NCBI RefSeq assembly: GCF_001279525.1
Contig: NZ_LGDY01000165.1
Coordinates: 1-64,000, forward strand
Length of the DNA: 64,000 bases
Direction of reading: 5' to 3'
Source: Nocardia sp. NRRL S-836
GTDB lineage: Bacteria; Actinomycetota; Actinomycetes; Mycobacteriales; Pseudonocardiaceae
The notes under the pieces are model-generated. The model saw only the letters and a list, made by a program, of their open reading frames with translations, was not told where the DNA came from and did not search any database. How positions within the stretch are numbered: the stretch's first letter is position 1; every line of letters starts with the position of its first letter. This document shows positions 26,813 through 36,309 of this stretch, piece by piece. A program made the translations under genes and the position numbers.

Positions 26813-27772
26813 TCAGTCCTCCGGCGGGGTCCAGACGTCCGACCGCGACATGCCCGCGGCACGGCCCTTGCCAGAGATCACCAGCGCCATCTTGCGCGAG
26901 GCCTCGTCGATCATCTCGTCGCCGAGCATCACCGCGCCGCGCTTACCGCCGGCCTCGGAGGTGTAGTACTCGTACGCGTCGAGGATGTTCTCGGCGTGGT
27001 CGTAGTCCTCCTGCTTCGGGCTGAACACCTCGTTGGCCGCGTCGATCTGGCCGGGGTGCAGCACCCACTTGCCGTCGAAGCCCAGCGCCGCGGACCGGCC
27101 GGCGACCCGCTTGTAGCCGTCGACGTCGCGGATCTGCAGGTAGGGGCCGTCGATGGCCTGCTTGTCGTGGGCGCGCGCGGCCATCAGGATGCGCATCAGG
27201 ATGTAGTGGTAGGCGTCGCCGACGTCGTAACCGGGCGGCTGCTCGCCGACCACGAGCGACTTCATGTTGATCGACGCCATGAAGTCCGCCGGGCCGAAGA
27301 TGATCGTCTCGACGCGCGGGGACGCGGTGGCGATCGCGTTGACGTTGTTCAGGCCCAGGGCGTTCTCGATCTGCGCCTCGATGCCGATCTTGCCGACCTC
27401 GTAGCCCATGGTCTTCTCGATCTGCGTGATCAGGAAGTCGAGGGCGACGACCTGCTCGGGCGTCTGGACCTTCGGCAGCATGATGCAGTCGAGGTTCGCT
27501 CCGGCGCCCTCGACGACCTCGGTGACGTCGCGGTAGGTCCACTCCGTCGTCCAGTCGTTGACGCGCACGACACGGGCCTTGCTGCCCCAGCCGCCTTCGT
27601 TGAGCGAGGCGACGATGGTCTTGCGGGCGTCCGGCTTGGCCAGCGGCGCGCAGGCGTCCTCCAGGTCCAGGAACACCTGGTCCGCCGGCAGCGTGCGGGC
27701 CTTGTCGATCATCTTCTGGCTCGAGCCGGGGACCGCCAGACACGAGCGACGGGGACGCTGCTGGTCGACCAC
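26813..27772 (-). CDS. HpcH/HpaI (CitE-like) lyase, probable malyl-CoA lyase
   Basis: A 319-residue TIM-barrel lyase of the citrate lyase beta / malyl-CoA lyase family. Motifs include RSCLAVPGSSQKMIDKA (CoA side), FLDLEDACAP with metal-binding acidic residues, CIMLPKVQTPEQV, the conserved Glu of IGIEAQIENALGL, and IFGPADFMASI. The C-terminal KWVLHPGQIDAANEVFSP is typical of malyl-CoA/beta-methylmalyl-CoA lyases. It should cleave a 3-hydroxyacyl-CoA such as malyl-CoA into acetyl-CoA and glyoxylate, or the propionyl analogue. The GTG at 27772 follows GAGGAGG at proper spacing. Confidence 0.82.
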   Translation of the reverse strand: MVDQQRPRRSCLAVPGSSQKMIDKARTLPADQVFLDLEDACAPLAKPDARKTIVASLNEGGWGSKARVVRVNDWTTEWTYRDVTEVVEGAGANLDCIMLPKVQTPEQVVALDFLITQIEKTMGYEVGKIGIEAQIENALGLNNVNAIATASPRVETIIFGPADFMASINMKSLVVGEQPPGYDVGDAYHYILMRILMAARAHDKQAIDGPYLQIRDVDGYKRVAGRSAALGFDGKWVLHPGQIDAANEVFSPKQEDYDHAENILDAYEYYTSEAGGKRGAVMLGDEMIDEASRKMALVISGKGRAAGMSRSDVWTPPED

Positions 27773-27881
27773 TGGAGTACCTCCTCGTACCGGCCGGTAA
27801 CTGTGGCGCCACAGTGGCACGCATCAACTCCGGCCGCATATCCGCTGAGTCCGGTCTCACAGACCCTGGCAGTCTGAACCG

Positions 27882-28220
27882 GTGGAGATCACTCGAATCC
27901 TGGACGCGGCACTGCGGAAGGCGGCGGCCGTGTGGATCACCTCACCCGGTCACGAACCGAAGCTCGTGCACGCCCATTGGCGCGACGACGCGCTGTGGGT
28001 GATCACCGGCGGCACGGAACAGGTGGTGCCGGGCCTGTCCGACCAGGCGCGGGTCACCGTCACGGTCCGCTCCCCCAGCACCCACTCGCACCTCGTCGAC
28101 GCCCAGGCGACCGCGCACCTCACCGAACCGGACGACGAGACGGCGCAGGCGCTGAAGACGGCGCGGCTCAACACGAAACCCGAGTGGGAGGCCGTGTACC
28201 GGCTGGAGTTCGGCGCATGA
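27882..28220 (+). CDS. Hypothetical protein, possible split-barrel fold
   Basis: A 112-residue protein starting VEITRILDAALRKAAAVWITS. The strand pattern (KLVHAHWRDDALWVITGG, ARVTVTVRSPSTHSHLVDAQATAHL) suggests a pyridoxamine-phosphate-oxidase-like split barrel without clear flavin residues. The family is not certain. Its stop overlaps the ATG of the phosphotransferase (ATGA), so the two are co-translated. It is divergent from the lyase gene. Confidence 0.6.
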   Translation: MEITRILDAALRKAAAVWITSPGHEPKLVHAHWRDDALWVITGGTEQVVPGLSDQARVTVTVRSPSTHSHLVDAQATAHLTEPDDETAQALKTARLNTKPEWEAVYRLEFGA

Positions 28221-29050
28221 TCACCGTGCCGGAGGGCTTCGGCCGCGAGCTCGGCGAGGGCGCGCCGGAGTGGGTCGCGAGGCTGCCGACGCTGGCCACC
28301 AAGGCGTGCGCGCGCTGGCAGCTCACCCCGGACGGCCCGCTGATGCACGGTCTCTGCGCCGTCGTGCTGCCGGTCCGCCGGGCCGACGGGCACCCGGCCG
28401 TGCTCAAGCTGACGTGGGTCGACCGCGAGACCGAGCACGAACCGCTCGCGCTGCGGCTCTACGACGGCGACGGCGTGGTCCGGCTGCTCGGCCACGACGC
28501 GGAGCTGGGCGCGTTGCTGCTGGAACGCCTGGACCAGCACTCGCTCGACGACGAACCGATCGAACTCGCGATCAGCGTGATCGGCGGCCTGCTGCGCCGC
28601 CACAGGCACCTCCGGGCCCCCGACGGCTTCCGCAGGTTCCAGGACACCCTCAAGGACCACCCCGCCGTTCCCCGCACGGTGCTCGACGCGGCCAGGGAGG
28701 CCGGCACCCGGCCGATGGGCACGTCGCTGGTCAACGAGGACCTGCACTACCGCAACGTGCTGCGCGGCGACCGGGAACCGTGGCTGGTGATCGACCCGAA
28801 GCCGCTGTCCGCCGACCCCGAGTACTGCGTGATCCCGTTGCTGTGGAACAGGTTCGGCGAGCTGGACGGCCACCGCGGGCTGACCGACCGGTTCCGCGCG
28901 CTGTGCGACGTGGGGGAGCTGGACGTGGCGAAGGCACGCGACTGGACGTTGCAGCGCGCGGTGGCGAACTGGATCTGGTGCCTGGAGGAGGATCTGCCGG
29001 ACCAAGCGGCCATCTGCGCCGAGATCGCCCGGTGGGCGGTCAGGTCCTGA
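28217..29050 (+). CDS. Streptomycin 6-kinase-like (APH/hydroxyurea kinase) phosphotransferase
   Basis: A 277-residue kinase-like protein of the APH_6_hur type. Residues of about 60-75 (PAVLKLTWVD) hold the ATP-site Lys. The catalytic loop is LVNEDLHYRNVL, with the catalytic Asp, His and Asn, and the metal-binding Asp lies in WLVIDPKPLSADPEY. These are the signatures of aminoglycoside 6-O-phosphotransferases (StrB/AphD type). Many chromosomal actinomycete copies act on unknown substrates, so resistance is not shown. It is coupled to the upstream hypothetical gene. Confidence 0.8.
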   Translation: MITVPEGFGRELGEGAPEWVARLPTLATKACARWQLTPDGPLMHGLCAVVLPVRRADGHPAVLKLTWVDRETEHEPLALRLYDGDGVVRLLGHDAELGALLLERLDQHSLDDEPIELAISVIGGLLRRHRHLRAPDGFRRFQDTLKDHPAVPRTVLDAAREAGTRPMGTSLVNEDLHYRNVLRGDREPWLVIDPKPLSADPEYCVIPLLWNRFGELDGHRGLTDRFRALCDVGELDVAKARDWTLQRAVANWIWCLEEDLPDQAAICAEIARWAVRS

Positions 29051-29065
29051 TCTAGTCTCGGTGTC

Positions 29066-30319
29066 GTGGTGGCCGTGAACCGGATCTACATCGCCCAGCT
29101 GGCCGGACTTCCCGTGTTCGGCCCCGATGGTGAACCCATCGGCAAGGCCAGGGACGTCGTCATCAGCCTCCGCATCGACCGGCAGCCACCGCGCGTGCTC
29201 GGCATGGTCGTCGAGCTCGCCACCCGCAGACGGATCTTCGTGCCGATGCTGCGGCTCACCTCGATCGAGCCGAACGCCGTGACGCTCGCCACCGGGTCGG
29301 TGAACCTGCGGCCGTTCCACCAGCGGGTCAACGAGGTGCTGGTGATCGGCGAGGTGCTCGACGCCAAGGTGGAGGTCGAGGACGGTGCCACGGCGACGGT
29401 CGTGGACGCCGCGATGGAGCTCACCCGCACCCGCGACTGGCGCATGGTCAAGGTCGCCGTCCGCCGGCGGACCGGGCGGCTAGGGCGGCGCGGGCCGGTG
29501 CAGGTGTGCCGGTGGGACGAGGTCGGCGGGCTCAGCGTCAACGAGCTCGCGGGCCAGCCGCAGGGCGCCCAGCAGCTGGTCGCGGTGTTCGAGGGCATGC
29601 GCGCGGCCGACGTGGCGCACGCGCTGCACGAGCTGCCACCCAAGCGCCGCCACGAGGTCGCGGACGCGCTCGACGACGAACGGCTCGCCGACGTCATCGA
29701 GGAACTGTCCGAAGAGGACCAGAAGGACGTCCTGTCGCACCTGGACGAGGAACGGGCCGCCGACGTCCTGGAGGCGATGAACCCCGACGACGCGGCCGAC
29801 CTGCTCGCCGAGCTGTCCGAGGTGACCAAGGACCGGCTGCTCGACCTGATGGAACCCGAGGAGTCGGCGCCGGTCCGCCGCCTGCTGGAGTACTCCTACG
29901 ACACCGCCGGTGGTCTGATGACGCCGGAACCGATCATCCTCACGCCGGACGCGACGATCGCGGAAGCGCTGGCACGGGTGCGGAACCCGGACCTCACACC
30001 GGCGCTGGCGTCGATGGTCTTCGTCTGCCGCTCCCCCTCCGCGACGCCGACCGGCCGCTACCTAGGCTGCGTGCACATCCAGCGGCTGCTGCGCGAGCCG
30101 CCGTTCGACCTCGTCGCCGGAGTGCTCGACACGGACCTCGCGCTGCTGTCGCCGAACGCCTCGCTGAGCGACGTCACCCGCTACTTCGCCACCTACAACC
30201 TGGTGTGCGCGCCGGTGATCGACGAGTCCGAGCACCTGCTCGGCGCGGTCACCGTCGACGACGTGCTGGACCACCTGCTGCCGGACAACTGGCGCGAGAC
30301 GGGACTGAGCCATGCCTGA
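29066..30319 (+). CDS. PRC-barrel, MgtE N-terminal and CBS domain protein
   Basis: A 417-residue soluble protein. A PRC-barrel-like start (YIAQLAGLPVFGPDGEPIGKARDVV) is followed by a superhelical MgtE N-domain with repeated ALDDERLADVIEEL and LLDLMEPEESAPVRRLLEY. Two CBS motifs follow (GGLMTPEPIILTPDATIAEA and SDVTRYFATYNLVCAPVIDE). The magnesium channel helices of MgtE are absent, so it is not itself a transporter. It may sense magnesium or nucleotides. A homologue sits in the same place in mycobacteria (Rv1232c, from recall). The start is GTG 29066, with 29069 and 29075 as alternatives. Its end overlaps the DUF1003 gene. Confidence 0.85.
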   Translation: MVAVNRIYIAQLAGLPVFGPDGEPIGKARDVVISLRIDRQPPRVLGMVVELATRRRIFVPMLRLTSIEPNAVTLATGSVNLRPFHQRVNEVLVIGEVLDAKVEVEDGATATVVDAAMELTRTRDWRMVKVAVRRRTGRLGRRGPVQVCRWDEVGGLSVNELAGQPQGAQQLVAVFEGMRAADVAHALHELPPKRRHEVADALDDERLADVIEELSEEDQKDVLSHLDEERAADVLEAMNPDDAADLLAELSEVTKDRLLDLMEPEESAPVRRLLEYSYDTAGGLMTPEPIILTPDATIAEALARVRNPDLTPALASMVFVCRSPSATPTGRYLGCVHIQRLLREPPFDLVAGVLDTDLALLSPNASLSDVTRYFATYNLVCAPVIDESEHLLGAVTVDDVLDHLLPDNWRETGLSHA

Positions 30320-30797
30320 ACTGCTGCCGCGGCGCAGACTCGACCAGCCGCGCGAACCCCGTGGCTTCCGCCTGTCGATCGACCCGGACGCGTTCGGCCA
30401 GTTCTCCGAACGGCTCGCCCGCTTCCTCGGCACGGGCAAGTTCCTGTTCTGGCAGACGCTGATCGTCATCGCGTGGATCACGGTGAACCTCGTCGCCGTG
30501 TCGCTGCGGTGGGACCCGTACCCGTTCATCCTGCTGAACCTGGCGTTCTCGACGCAGGCCGCCTACGCCGCGCCGCTGATCCTGCTGGCGCAGAACCGGC
30601 AGGACGACCGGGACCGGGTGTCGCTGGAGGAGGACCGGGCACGGGCGGCGCAGACCAAGGCGGACACCGAGTTCCTGGCGCGGGAGCTGGCGGCGTTGCG
30701 GCTCGCGGTCGGCGAGGTGGCGACGCGCGACTTCATCCGGGGTGAGCTGGAGAAGCTGGTGAAGGAGCAGGACAACCGCAAGAAGGTCCGGCCGTGA
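30312..30797 (+). CDS. DUF1003 membrane protein
   Basis: A 161-residue protein with two membrane helices (LFWQTLIVIAWITVNLVAVSL and PFILLNLAFSTQAAYAAPLILLA) typical of DUF1003, followed by a long charged coiled helix (DRDRVSLEEDRARAAQTKADTE). Its ATG lies inside the last codons of the MgtE-N/CBS gene (8-base overlap), so the two are translationally coupled and likely work together in the membrane. Function is unknown. Confidence 0.85.
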   Translation: MPELLPRRRLDQPREPRGFRLSIDPDAFGQFSERLARFLGTGKFLFWQTLIVIAWITVNLVAVSLRWDPYPFILLNLAFSTQAAYAAPLILLAQNRQDDRDRVSLEEDRARAAQTKADTEFLARELAALRLAVGEVATRDFIRGELEKLVKEQDNRKKVRP

Positions 30798-30803
30798 GCC
30801 CGG

Positions 30804-31202
30804 TCAGGGCCTGACCAGGCCGCTGGCGACCAGGTCGGCCAGCACCTCGTGGATCGCGGGCGCCGTCTCGGCGTGCGCGCGGTACTCGGCACGCGTCACC
30901 CACGTCAGCTCGGCGATCTCCCCCGTCGGCCGCGGCGTGCTTTCGAGCGCCGCGGTGAAGCACGTCATGTCGACCATCGCGCCCTCCCCCTCGCCGTAAG
31001 CCGGGGCGACGTACCGCTTGAGGACCTCGGGGCGGTCGAGCTCGACGCCGAGCTCCTCCCGCACCTCACGACGCACCGCTTCCACCGGGGTCTCGCCCGG
31101 CTCGATCTTGCCGCCGGGGAGGTAGAAGGCCTTCTTGTCACGTGAGCGCACGACGAGGAGACGACCGGCCTCGACGTGCACGAGCCCCACCACGGTGATC
31201 AC
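30804..31202 (-). CDS. NUDIX hydrolase
   Basis: A 132-residue protein of MutT/NUDIX type. The Nudix box is complete: GKIEPGETPVEAVRREVREELGV matches the G-x5-E-x7-R-E-x2-E-E-x-G pattern, so it should bind magnesium and hydrolyse a nucleoside diphosphate linked to some group. The substrate is unknown. Its GTG overlaps the stop of the upstream marR gene (GTGA), making a two-gene operon. Confidence 0.88.
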   Translation of the reverse strand: MITVVGLVHVEAGRLLVVRSRDKKAFYLPGGKIEPGETPVEAVRREVREELGVELDRPEVLKRYVAPAYGEGEGAMVDMTCFTAALESTPRPTGEIAELTWVTRAEYRAHAETAPAIHEVLADLVASGLVRP

Positions 31203-31666
31203 GGGAACACGTCGTCCGCGGCCAGGCGGTCGCAGGTGCGCCCGAACGCCTCCAGCTCACCGGGGCCGAAGCTCTCGCCGAAGTGCTCGGCGACGCCCGC
31301 CAGGTGGGTGGCGGAGGCGGTGCGCAGGCGTTCGGCGCCGAGGGGTGTGAGCACGGCCACGATGCCGCGTCCGTCACCGTCGGCGCGTTCGCGACCGACG
31401 AGCCCAGCCCGTTCCAGCCGGTCCACGAGGCGCGTCACGCCGGATCGGGACAGCAGGACGGCGTCGGCGAGTTCGGTCATGCGCATGCGCGTGGAAGGCG
31501 CTTCGGCCAGTTGAACCAGCACGTCGTACGCCGCGAGCGAAAGGCGCTGCTCAGCAATCAGTTCGGTCTCGAGGACCCGCGTGATCCGTGCATGCGCGCG
31601 GAGGAACGATCGCCACACCCCGAGCTCGACACGGGTGGGCAACCGGGAACTACCCGATTCCGGCAC
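31199..31666 (-). CDS. MarR-family transcriptional regulator
   Basis: A 155-residue regulator with the MarR winged helix: LSLAAYDVLVQLAEAP, the recognition region MTELADAVLLSRSGVTRLVDRLERAGLV and the wing RERADGDGRGIVAVLTPLG. It probably binds DNA as a dimer and responds to a small phenolic or oxidising ligand, as is common in the family. It is co-translated with the NUDIX gene, and the 95-bp gap to mrp likely carries the promoters of both. Confidence 0.87.
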   Translation of the reverse strand: MPESGSSRLPTRVELGVWRSFLRAHARITRVLETELIAEQRLSLAAYDVLVQLAEAPSTRMRMTELADAVLLSRSGVTRLVDRLERAGLVGRERADGDGRGIVAVLTPLGAERLRTASATHLAGVAEHFGESFGPGELEAFGRTCDRLAADDVFP

Positions 31667-31761
31667 GGACGTCGATGTTACGGACAGCTGCCACCCGGCT
31701 ACGACCTGGCCCTGTGCTCGAATGTGACCGGCTGGTAGGTGCGGGCCGCGCCGGACGTAGC

Positions 31762-32916
31762 ATGGCTGGTGTGACCACCACGCAGCCCCTCCCCACCGCG
31801 GAGGACGTCCGCAAGGCGCTCTCCGGTGTGCAGGACCCCGAGATCCGCCGTCCGATCACCGAGATCGGCATGGTCAAGGACGTCGAGGTGGGTGCGGACG
31901 GTTCGGTCGTCGTCGGGGTGTTCCTGACGGTCGCGGGCTGCCCGATGCGGGACAAGATCACCGCTGACGTGACCGCCGCCGTGTCGGCACTCGACGGTGT
32001 GTCGTCCGTCCGCGTCGACCTCGACGTGATGAGCGACGCCCAGCGCACCGAGCTGCGCAAGACGTTGCGCGGCGGCACCGAGGAACCGGTCATCCCCTTC
32101 GCCCAGCCGGGCTCGCTGACGCGCGTGTACTGCGTCGCGTCCGGCAAGGGCGGCGTCGGCAAGTCGTCGGTCACCGTGAACCTGGCCGTGGCGATGGCCG
32201 CTCGCGGCCTGTCCGTCGGCATCGTCGACGCCGACATCTACGGCCACTCGATCCCGCGCATGCTCGGCGCGGACGGCCGTCCCACCCAGGTCGAGAAGAT
32301 GATCATGCCGCCGCAGGCGCACGGCGTGAAGGTGATCTCGATCGGCATGTTCACCCCCGGCAACACGCCGGTCGTGTGGCGCGGCCCGATGCTGCACCGC
32401 GCCCTGCAGCAGTTCCTGGCCGACGTGTTCTGGGGCGACCTGGACGTGCTGCTGCTGGACCTGCCGCCGGGCACCGGTGACGTGGCGATCTCCGTGGCGC
32501 AGCTGGTGCCGAACGCCGAGATCCTCGTCGTCACCACCCCGCAGACCGCCGCCGCCGAGGTGGCCGAGCGGGCCGGGTCGATCGCGCTGCAGACGCGGCA
32601 GCGGGTCGCGGGCGTGATCGAGAACATGTCGTGGCTGGAGATGCCCGACGGCACGCGCATGGAGGTCTTCGGCTCGGGCGGCGGTGCGGCCGTCGCCGAG
32701 TCGCTGACCCGGTCCGTGGGGTCCGAGGTCCCGCTGCTCGGCCAGATTCCGCTGGACCCGCGCCTGCGGGAGAACGGCGACGCGGGCACGCCGATCGTGC
32801 AGGCCGTGCCGGACTCGGCCGCCGCGCAGGTGCTGTCGGACATGGCCAAGAAGCTGTCGGTGCGGTCCCGCGGCCTGGCGGGCCGCCTGCTGAACGTCTC
32901 CCCCGCAGGCCGCTAG
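31762..32916 (+). CDS. mrp: Mrp/ApbC family iron-sulfur carrier ATPase
   Basis: A 384-residue P-loop ATPase. An N-terminal MIP18/DUF59 domain (TAEDVRKALSGVQDPEIRRPI) precedes the deviant Walker A GKGGVGKSS and the Mrp motif LLLDLPPGTGDVAIS. It is expected to carry [4Fe-4S] clusters to apo-proteins in the cytoplasm. The Cys-x-x-Cys pair seen in enterobacterial Mrp after ENMS is replaced by LEMPDGTR, as I recall for mycobacterial Mrp. The ATG at 31762 has no ribosome site, so the transcript may be leaderless; GTG 31771 is an alternative. Confidence 0.9.
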   Translation: MAGVTTTQPLPTAEDVRKALSGVQDPEIRRPITEIGMVKDVEVGADGSVVVGVFLTVAGCPMRDKITADVTAAVSALDGVSSVRVDLDVMSDAQRTELRKTLRGGTEEPVIPFAQPGSLTRVYCVASGKGGVGKSSVTVNLAVAMAARGLSVGIVDADIYGHSIPRMLGADGRPTQVEKMIMPPQAHGVKVISIGMFTPGNTPVVWRGPMLHRALQQFLADVFWGDLDVLLLDLPPGTGDVAISVAQLVPNAEILVVTTPQTAAAEVAERAGSIALQTRQRVAGVIENMSWLEMPDGTRMEVFGSGGGAAVAESLTRSVGSEVPLLGQIPLDPRLRENGDAGTPIVQAVPDSAAAQVLSDMAKKLSVRSRGLAGRLLNVSPAGR

Positions 32917-32937
32917 CCCCCGGTCCTCCCGCTTTTC

Positions 32938-32982
32938 TGACCGCACGCGGGCACGCCGGGCGGCTCGCGTCGCGTGCGGTTC
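32938..32982. terminator. Bidirectional terminator between mrp and tatB
   Basis: CCGCACGCG (32941-32949) and CGCGTGCGG (32971-32979) form a perfect 9-bp stem, extendable by one A-T pair, with a 21-base loop. It lies about 25 bp after the mrp stop and 90 bp after the tatB stop, between convergent genes. Confidence 0.6.
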
Positions 32983-33023
32983 AGGCAGCGGCCGGGATCA
33001 GAGCGCGCTCGGGAGCAAGGCAC

Positions 33024-33083
33024 GCCGTCGCGCGTCCGGGATCAGGTCGCGTCGCCGTCGCGCGTCGGGGATCAGGTCGCGTC
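33024..33083. repeat. 30-bp tandem duplication across the tatB stop
   Basis: Two adjacent 30-bp units (33024-33053 and 33054-33083) differ at one base. The second unit contains the tatB stop codon and its last residues, so the first copy is a downstream duplicate of the gene end. Confidence 0.75.
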
Positions 33084-33446
33084 GGGGTCGTAAGGGGGGC
33101 GCTCGCCGGGGGCGAGGGGGCGTTGCTCCGGTGCGGGAGGTGTCGCCGGGGTCGGGTAGCCGTTGGCCTTCGCCGGCTCCGGGTCGTCGAACAGGTGCTT
33201 GGTGACCGCGCGCTTCGGATCGAAGTTGCGCAGCTCACGCAGGTCTTCGAGGGGTTTGCGGAGCTGTTCGAACTCCGGGCCCATCTCCTGCTTGAGCTGT
33301 TCGCGCGCGCCGGTCGCGTACTCGCGCACCTGGCGCACCGTCTTCCCCAGCCACGCGGCGGCGGAAGGCAGTCGTTCGGGGCCCAGGATGAAGAGACCCG
33401 CGACGACGATGATGAGGATCTCGACCCATCCGATGCTGTCGAACAC
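33072..33446 (-). CDS. tatB: Twin-arginine translocase subunit TatB
   Basis: A 124-residue protein with the TatA/B fold: a short membrane helix ([14 protein letters not shown]), the hinge GPERLP and an amphipathic helix ([16 protein letters not shown]). The tail is long and Pro-rich. It helps receive folded Tat substrates at the membrane together with TatC. It is the last gene of the sigE-rseA-htrA-tatB cluster, 17 bp after htrA, as in mycobacteria. The GTG start begins MFDSIGW, the typical TatB opening. Confidence 0.9.
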   Translation of the reverse strand: MFDSIGWVEILIIVVAGLFILGPERLPSAAAWLGKTVRQVREYATGAREQLKQEMGPEFEQLRKPLEDLRELRNFDPKRAVTKHLFDDPEPAKANGYPTPATPPAPEQRPLAPGERPPYDPDAT

Positions 33447-33463
33447 GGTCCCCAGCCTACTTG

Positions 33464-34990
33464 TCAGTCGGACTTGAGCGTGACGTCGATTTTCAACTCA
33501 CGTCCTTGGCGCGCAAGGACGACCTGCACCGTCTCGCCGATCTCGTGCTCGCGGACCGCCACGACGAGCTCGGCGGCGTTGCGGACCATCCGGCCGCCCA
33601 CCTTGGTGATCACGTCACCCTCCTGGACACCGGCGGCCGCAGCGGCCCCACCAGCGGGAACGTTCTGCACCTGGGCGCCCTCGGAGGTCTCCGCGGACAC
33701 CGACTTCACGTTGACGTTCATGTCGGCGTGCTTCACCGAACCGCTGCGGATCAGCTCCTGGCCGATCTTGCGGGCCTGGTTGCCGGAGATCGCGAAGCCG
33801 AGGCCGACCGAACCGCCGGTCTCGGTGCGGATCGAGGAGTTGATGCCGACCAGCGCGCCGCGCGAGTCGACCAGCGCGCCACCGGAGTTGCCGGGGTTGA
33901 TGGCGGCGTCGGTCTGGATCGCGTCGTAGGTGACCTGAGGGCCGCCGTTCTCGCCCGCGGCGGTGACGGGGCGGTGCAGGGCGGAGACGATGCCCTCGGT
34001 GACGGTGTTGGACAGCTGCAGCGGCGAGCCGATGGCGATCACGGAGTCGCCGACCTGGAGCTCGTCGGAGTTGCCGAACTGCAGGACGGTCGGGTTCGTG
34101 ACCTCGACCTTGATCACGGCGAGGTCGGTCTTGGGGTCGCGGCCGACCACACGGGCCTGGGCGCGGGTGCCGTCGGTGAAGACGGCGCTGAGCTTTGCGG
34201 AGGCGTCCTGGGCAGCGGGGGCGACGACGTGGTCGTTGGTGAGGATGTAGCCACCGGACTCGATGACGACGCCGGAGCCGACACCGGCCACGTTCGCGCC
34301 CTTGAACTCGATCGAGACCACGCTCGGGGTGACGCGCTTCGCGATGTCGGAGACCGAGCCGGCCGGGCGTTCCTTGCCCGCCTCGACCTCGGCCAGGGTG
34401 ACCGTCGAGTCGGTCAGCGGGTTGCCCGCGCGGCCGATCAGCCAGCCGACGAGACCGCCCGCCGCGCCGACCAGCAGGGCGGCGGCCATCAGCAACGCCA
34501 GGGCGGCCGGCTTCACGCGGCGGCCGAACAGCAGCTCGGGGACGCTCAGCTGCGGGCCGGGCTCCTGCGGCTTCTCCTCCTCGACCGGCGGGTCCTCGCC
34601 CACGGCGGGCGGGCCGATGACGGCGCCGGCGGCCGGGTCGCGCCACGGGTCGGCGGCGGGCTCGCCGTCCCAGAAGACCGGGTCGACCCCCGCTTCCGGG
34701 GTGCTCGCGGGCTGGTGGCCGGGCGGGCGCTGCAGCAGCTCACCGGAGCCCTGCCGCCCGAAGGCGGTGACCAGCGACTCCGGCGGTGGCGGCGCGGACT
34801 GCACCGGGGGGACCTGCACGTGCCGTGCGGCGAACGCGCCCTCGACGCCGCTGGGGCGGCCGAAGGCGGTGGCGTAGGTGGGGTCGACCGGCGGCTGCAC
34901 GAGCGGCCGCGGCCGGAGCCTGCGGTGCGCTCCGTCGTCCACTCCGGACACAGGTGTGGGCGTCTGGCCGTTGGGCGACTGCTGGCTCAT
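33464..34990 (-). CDS. htrA: Membrane-anchored HtrA/DegP-type serine protease
   Basis: A 508-residue protease. A 160-residue Pro-rich cytoplasmic region leads to one membrane helix (residues of about 161-187). The trypsin-like domain carries the triad His254 (TNDHVV), Asp289 (KTDLAVIKV) and Ser369 (NPGNSGGAL). A PDZ domain follows from about residue 405 ([24 protein letters not shown]). It should cleave misfolded proteins outside the membrane. It lies downstream of rseA and upstream of tatB, so it is likely part of the SigE envelope stress response. Confidence 0.9.
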   Translation of the reverse strand: MSQQSPNGQTPTPVSGVDDGAHRRLRPRPLVQPPVDPTYATAFGRPSGVEGAFAARHVQVPPVQSAPPPPESLVTAFGRQGSGELLQRPPGHQPASTPEAGVDPVFWDGEPAADPWRDPAAGAVIGPPAVGEDPPVEEEKPQEPGPQLSVPELLFGRRVKPAALALLMAAALLVGAAGGLVGWLIGRAGNPLTDSTVTLAEVEAGKERPAGSVSDIAKRVTPSVVSIEFKGANVAGVGSGVVIESGGYILTNDHVVAPAAQDASAKLSAVFTDGTRAQARVVGRDPKTDLAVIKVEVTNPTVLQFGNSDELQVGDSVIAIGSPLQLSNTVTEGIVSALHRPVTAAGENGGPQVTYDAIQTDAAINPGNSGGALVDSRGALVGINSSIRTETGGSVGLGFAISGNQARKIGQELIRSGSVKHADMNVNVKSVSAETSEGAQVQNVPAGGAAAAAGVQEGDVITKVGGRMVRNAAELVVAVREHEIGETVQVVLARQGRELKIDVTLKSD

Positions 34991-35055
34991 CTCTCCCCGA
35001 ATTTTCCGCTAGGAGTGCTGAACCACAGCCTGCCTGACGAGCGGTGAAATACCTG

Positions 35056-35598
35056 TCAGCGGGTGCCGACCAGCGCGCCGCTCAGGTCCTGGTGGATCAG
35101 TGGCGCCGGCTGGGCCGGTGCCTCCGGCTCGCCGTCCGGGGTGACGAACGCGAGCGCGCTGAGCAGCATGCCGCTCACGACGACGCCGGCGCCCTGCCGG
35201 GCTCTGCGGCCGCTGAACCAGCCCTGGCTGCCCAGCGGCTTGGACGACCCCAGCACGGGGCCGGAGCCGAACGCGGGCTTGTCCGTGCGCTGCACGGTGA
35301 CGAACTGACCGTCCTCGGTGATCGCGAGCCCGTCCGGAGCGGACGGCAGCTCGACCTCCTGCGGGATGGCGCCGAGCCGGTCGAGCAGCGAGGCCGACGC
35401 GGTGGGAGCCGACGCGGTGCGCACGGCGGCGCGCGCCTGCTGCTGCGTGTAGGTCTCCAACGCGCAGAAGCCACAGCGCTGGATGTGCGCCGAGGCTCGC
35501 TCGTGGGCGACCGAGGACAGCTCCCCGTCCACGAACGCGACCACGGCATCCGGCAACAGGTGCTGCTCAGGCAGGCCCCAACCACGCAGGTCGGTCAT
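35056..35598 (-). CDS. rseA: Anti-sigma-E factor RseA
   Basis: A 180-residue anti-sigma factor. The zinc-associated motif H-x3-C-x2-C is present (His38, Cys42, Cys45 in HIQRCGFC), inside an N-terminal helical domain ([24 protein letters not shown]). A hydrophobic stretch ([17 protein letters not shown]) near residue 140 may anchor it in the membrane. It should hold SigE inactive until oxidative or envelope stress. Its ATG overlaps the sigE stop (ATGA), ensuring matched synthesis. Confidence 0.87.
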   Translation of the reverse strand: MTDLRGWGLPEQHLLPDAVVAFVDGELSSVAHERASAHIQRCGFCALETYTQQQARAAVRTASAPTASASLLDRLGAIPQEVELPSAPDGLAITEDGQFVTVQRTDKPAFGSGPVLGSSKPLGSQGWFSGRRARQGAGVVVSGMLLSALAFVTPDGEPEAPAQPAPLIHQDLSGALVGTR

Positions 35599-36176
35599 GC
35601 AGAGTCCTCCAGCAACGATTCCTGACGACGGCGTTCCAGTGCGACCTTCAGGGCCTGGCGGCCCCGGTGGATCCTGCTCCTCACGGTACCCATCTTCACC
35701 CCGAGCGTGGCGCCGATCTCCTCGTAGGAGAGTCCTTCCACGTCACAGAGCACGACGGCCGCGCGGAACTCGGGCGGGAGCTCGTCGAGCGCCGCCTGCA
35801 GGTCCGGGTCGAGGTGGTTCTCGTCGTAGATCTCCTCGGGGGACAGGTCGTCACCCTCGAGGCGGTCGTTGTCCTCGGGCAGCGCCTCCATGCGCACGCG
35901 GCTGCGCCGGCGTGCCATGTCCAGGAAGAGGTTGGTGGTGATGCGGTGCAGCCACCCCTCGAAGGTGCCCGGCTTGTACGACGCCAGGGAGCGGAAGACG
36001 CGGATGAACGTCTCCTGCGTGAGGTCCTCGGCGTCGTGCTGGTTGCCGGTCAGGCGGTACGCCAGCCGGTAGACCCGGTCCGCGTGCTCGCGAACGATCG
36101 CATCCCACGAGGGCGGCGTCCAGTCGGCCGTCTCGATGGGCGCGACGGCCTCCGGCGAACTCGACTGCGTGCGCAT
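35595..36176 (-). CDS. sigE: ECF sigma factor SigE
   Basis: An ECF sigma factor of 193 residues from this start. Region 2 ([34 protein letters not shown]) and region 4 ([34 protein letters not shown]) closely match mycobacterial SigE as I recall it. I chose the ATG at 36176 over a GTG at 36359. The extra 61 codons include TTA, AGA and ACA and lack coding bias, and the longer form would leave only 30 bp to the divergent methyltransferase. A GGAGGTG lies 12 bases upstream. A GTG at 36191 is another choice. It directs RNA polymerase to envelope stress genes and is held by RseA. Confidence 0.85.
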   Translation of the reverse strand: MRTQSSSPEAVAPIETADWTPPSWDAIVREHADRVYRLAYRLTGNQHDAEDLTQETFIRVFRSLASYKPGTFEGWLHRITTNLFLDMARRRSRVRMEALPEDNDRLEGDDLSPEEIYDENHLDPDLQAALDELPPEFRAAVVLCDVEGLSYEEIGATLGVKMGTVRSRIHRGRQALKVALERRRQESLLEDSA

Positions 36177-36309
36177 CAGGTGTTTCGGCACCTCCAGGTG
36201 GGCCGCCCGGCGACCCTTATGCGGCTCAACGGTCGACGGGTCCGGCTTGTTCCCGCCTCGAGCCTGGCTTCTTGCCTCTGTACCTTCTCCTGCCCGGTTT
36301 AAACGATCG

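Noticed and set aside
28217..29050. Streptomycin resistance gene as a firm call
   Set aside because: The kinase motifs fit the family, but nothing in the context links it to a resistance or antibiotic cluster.
29066..30319. MgtE magnesium transporter
   Set aside because: The membrane channel domain is absent; only the soluble N-domain and CBS parts are present.
33024..33083. Start of a CRISPR array
   Set aside because: The two units are directly adjacent without spacers, so this is a simple tandem duplication.
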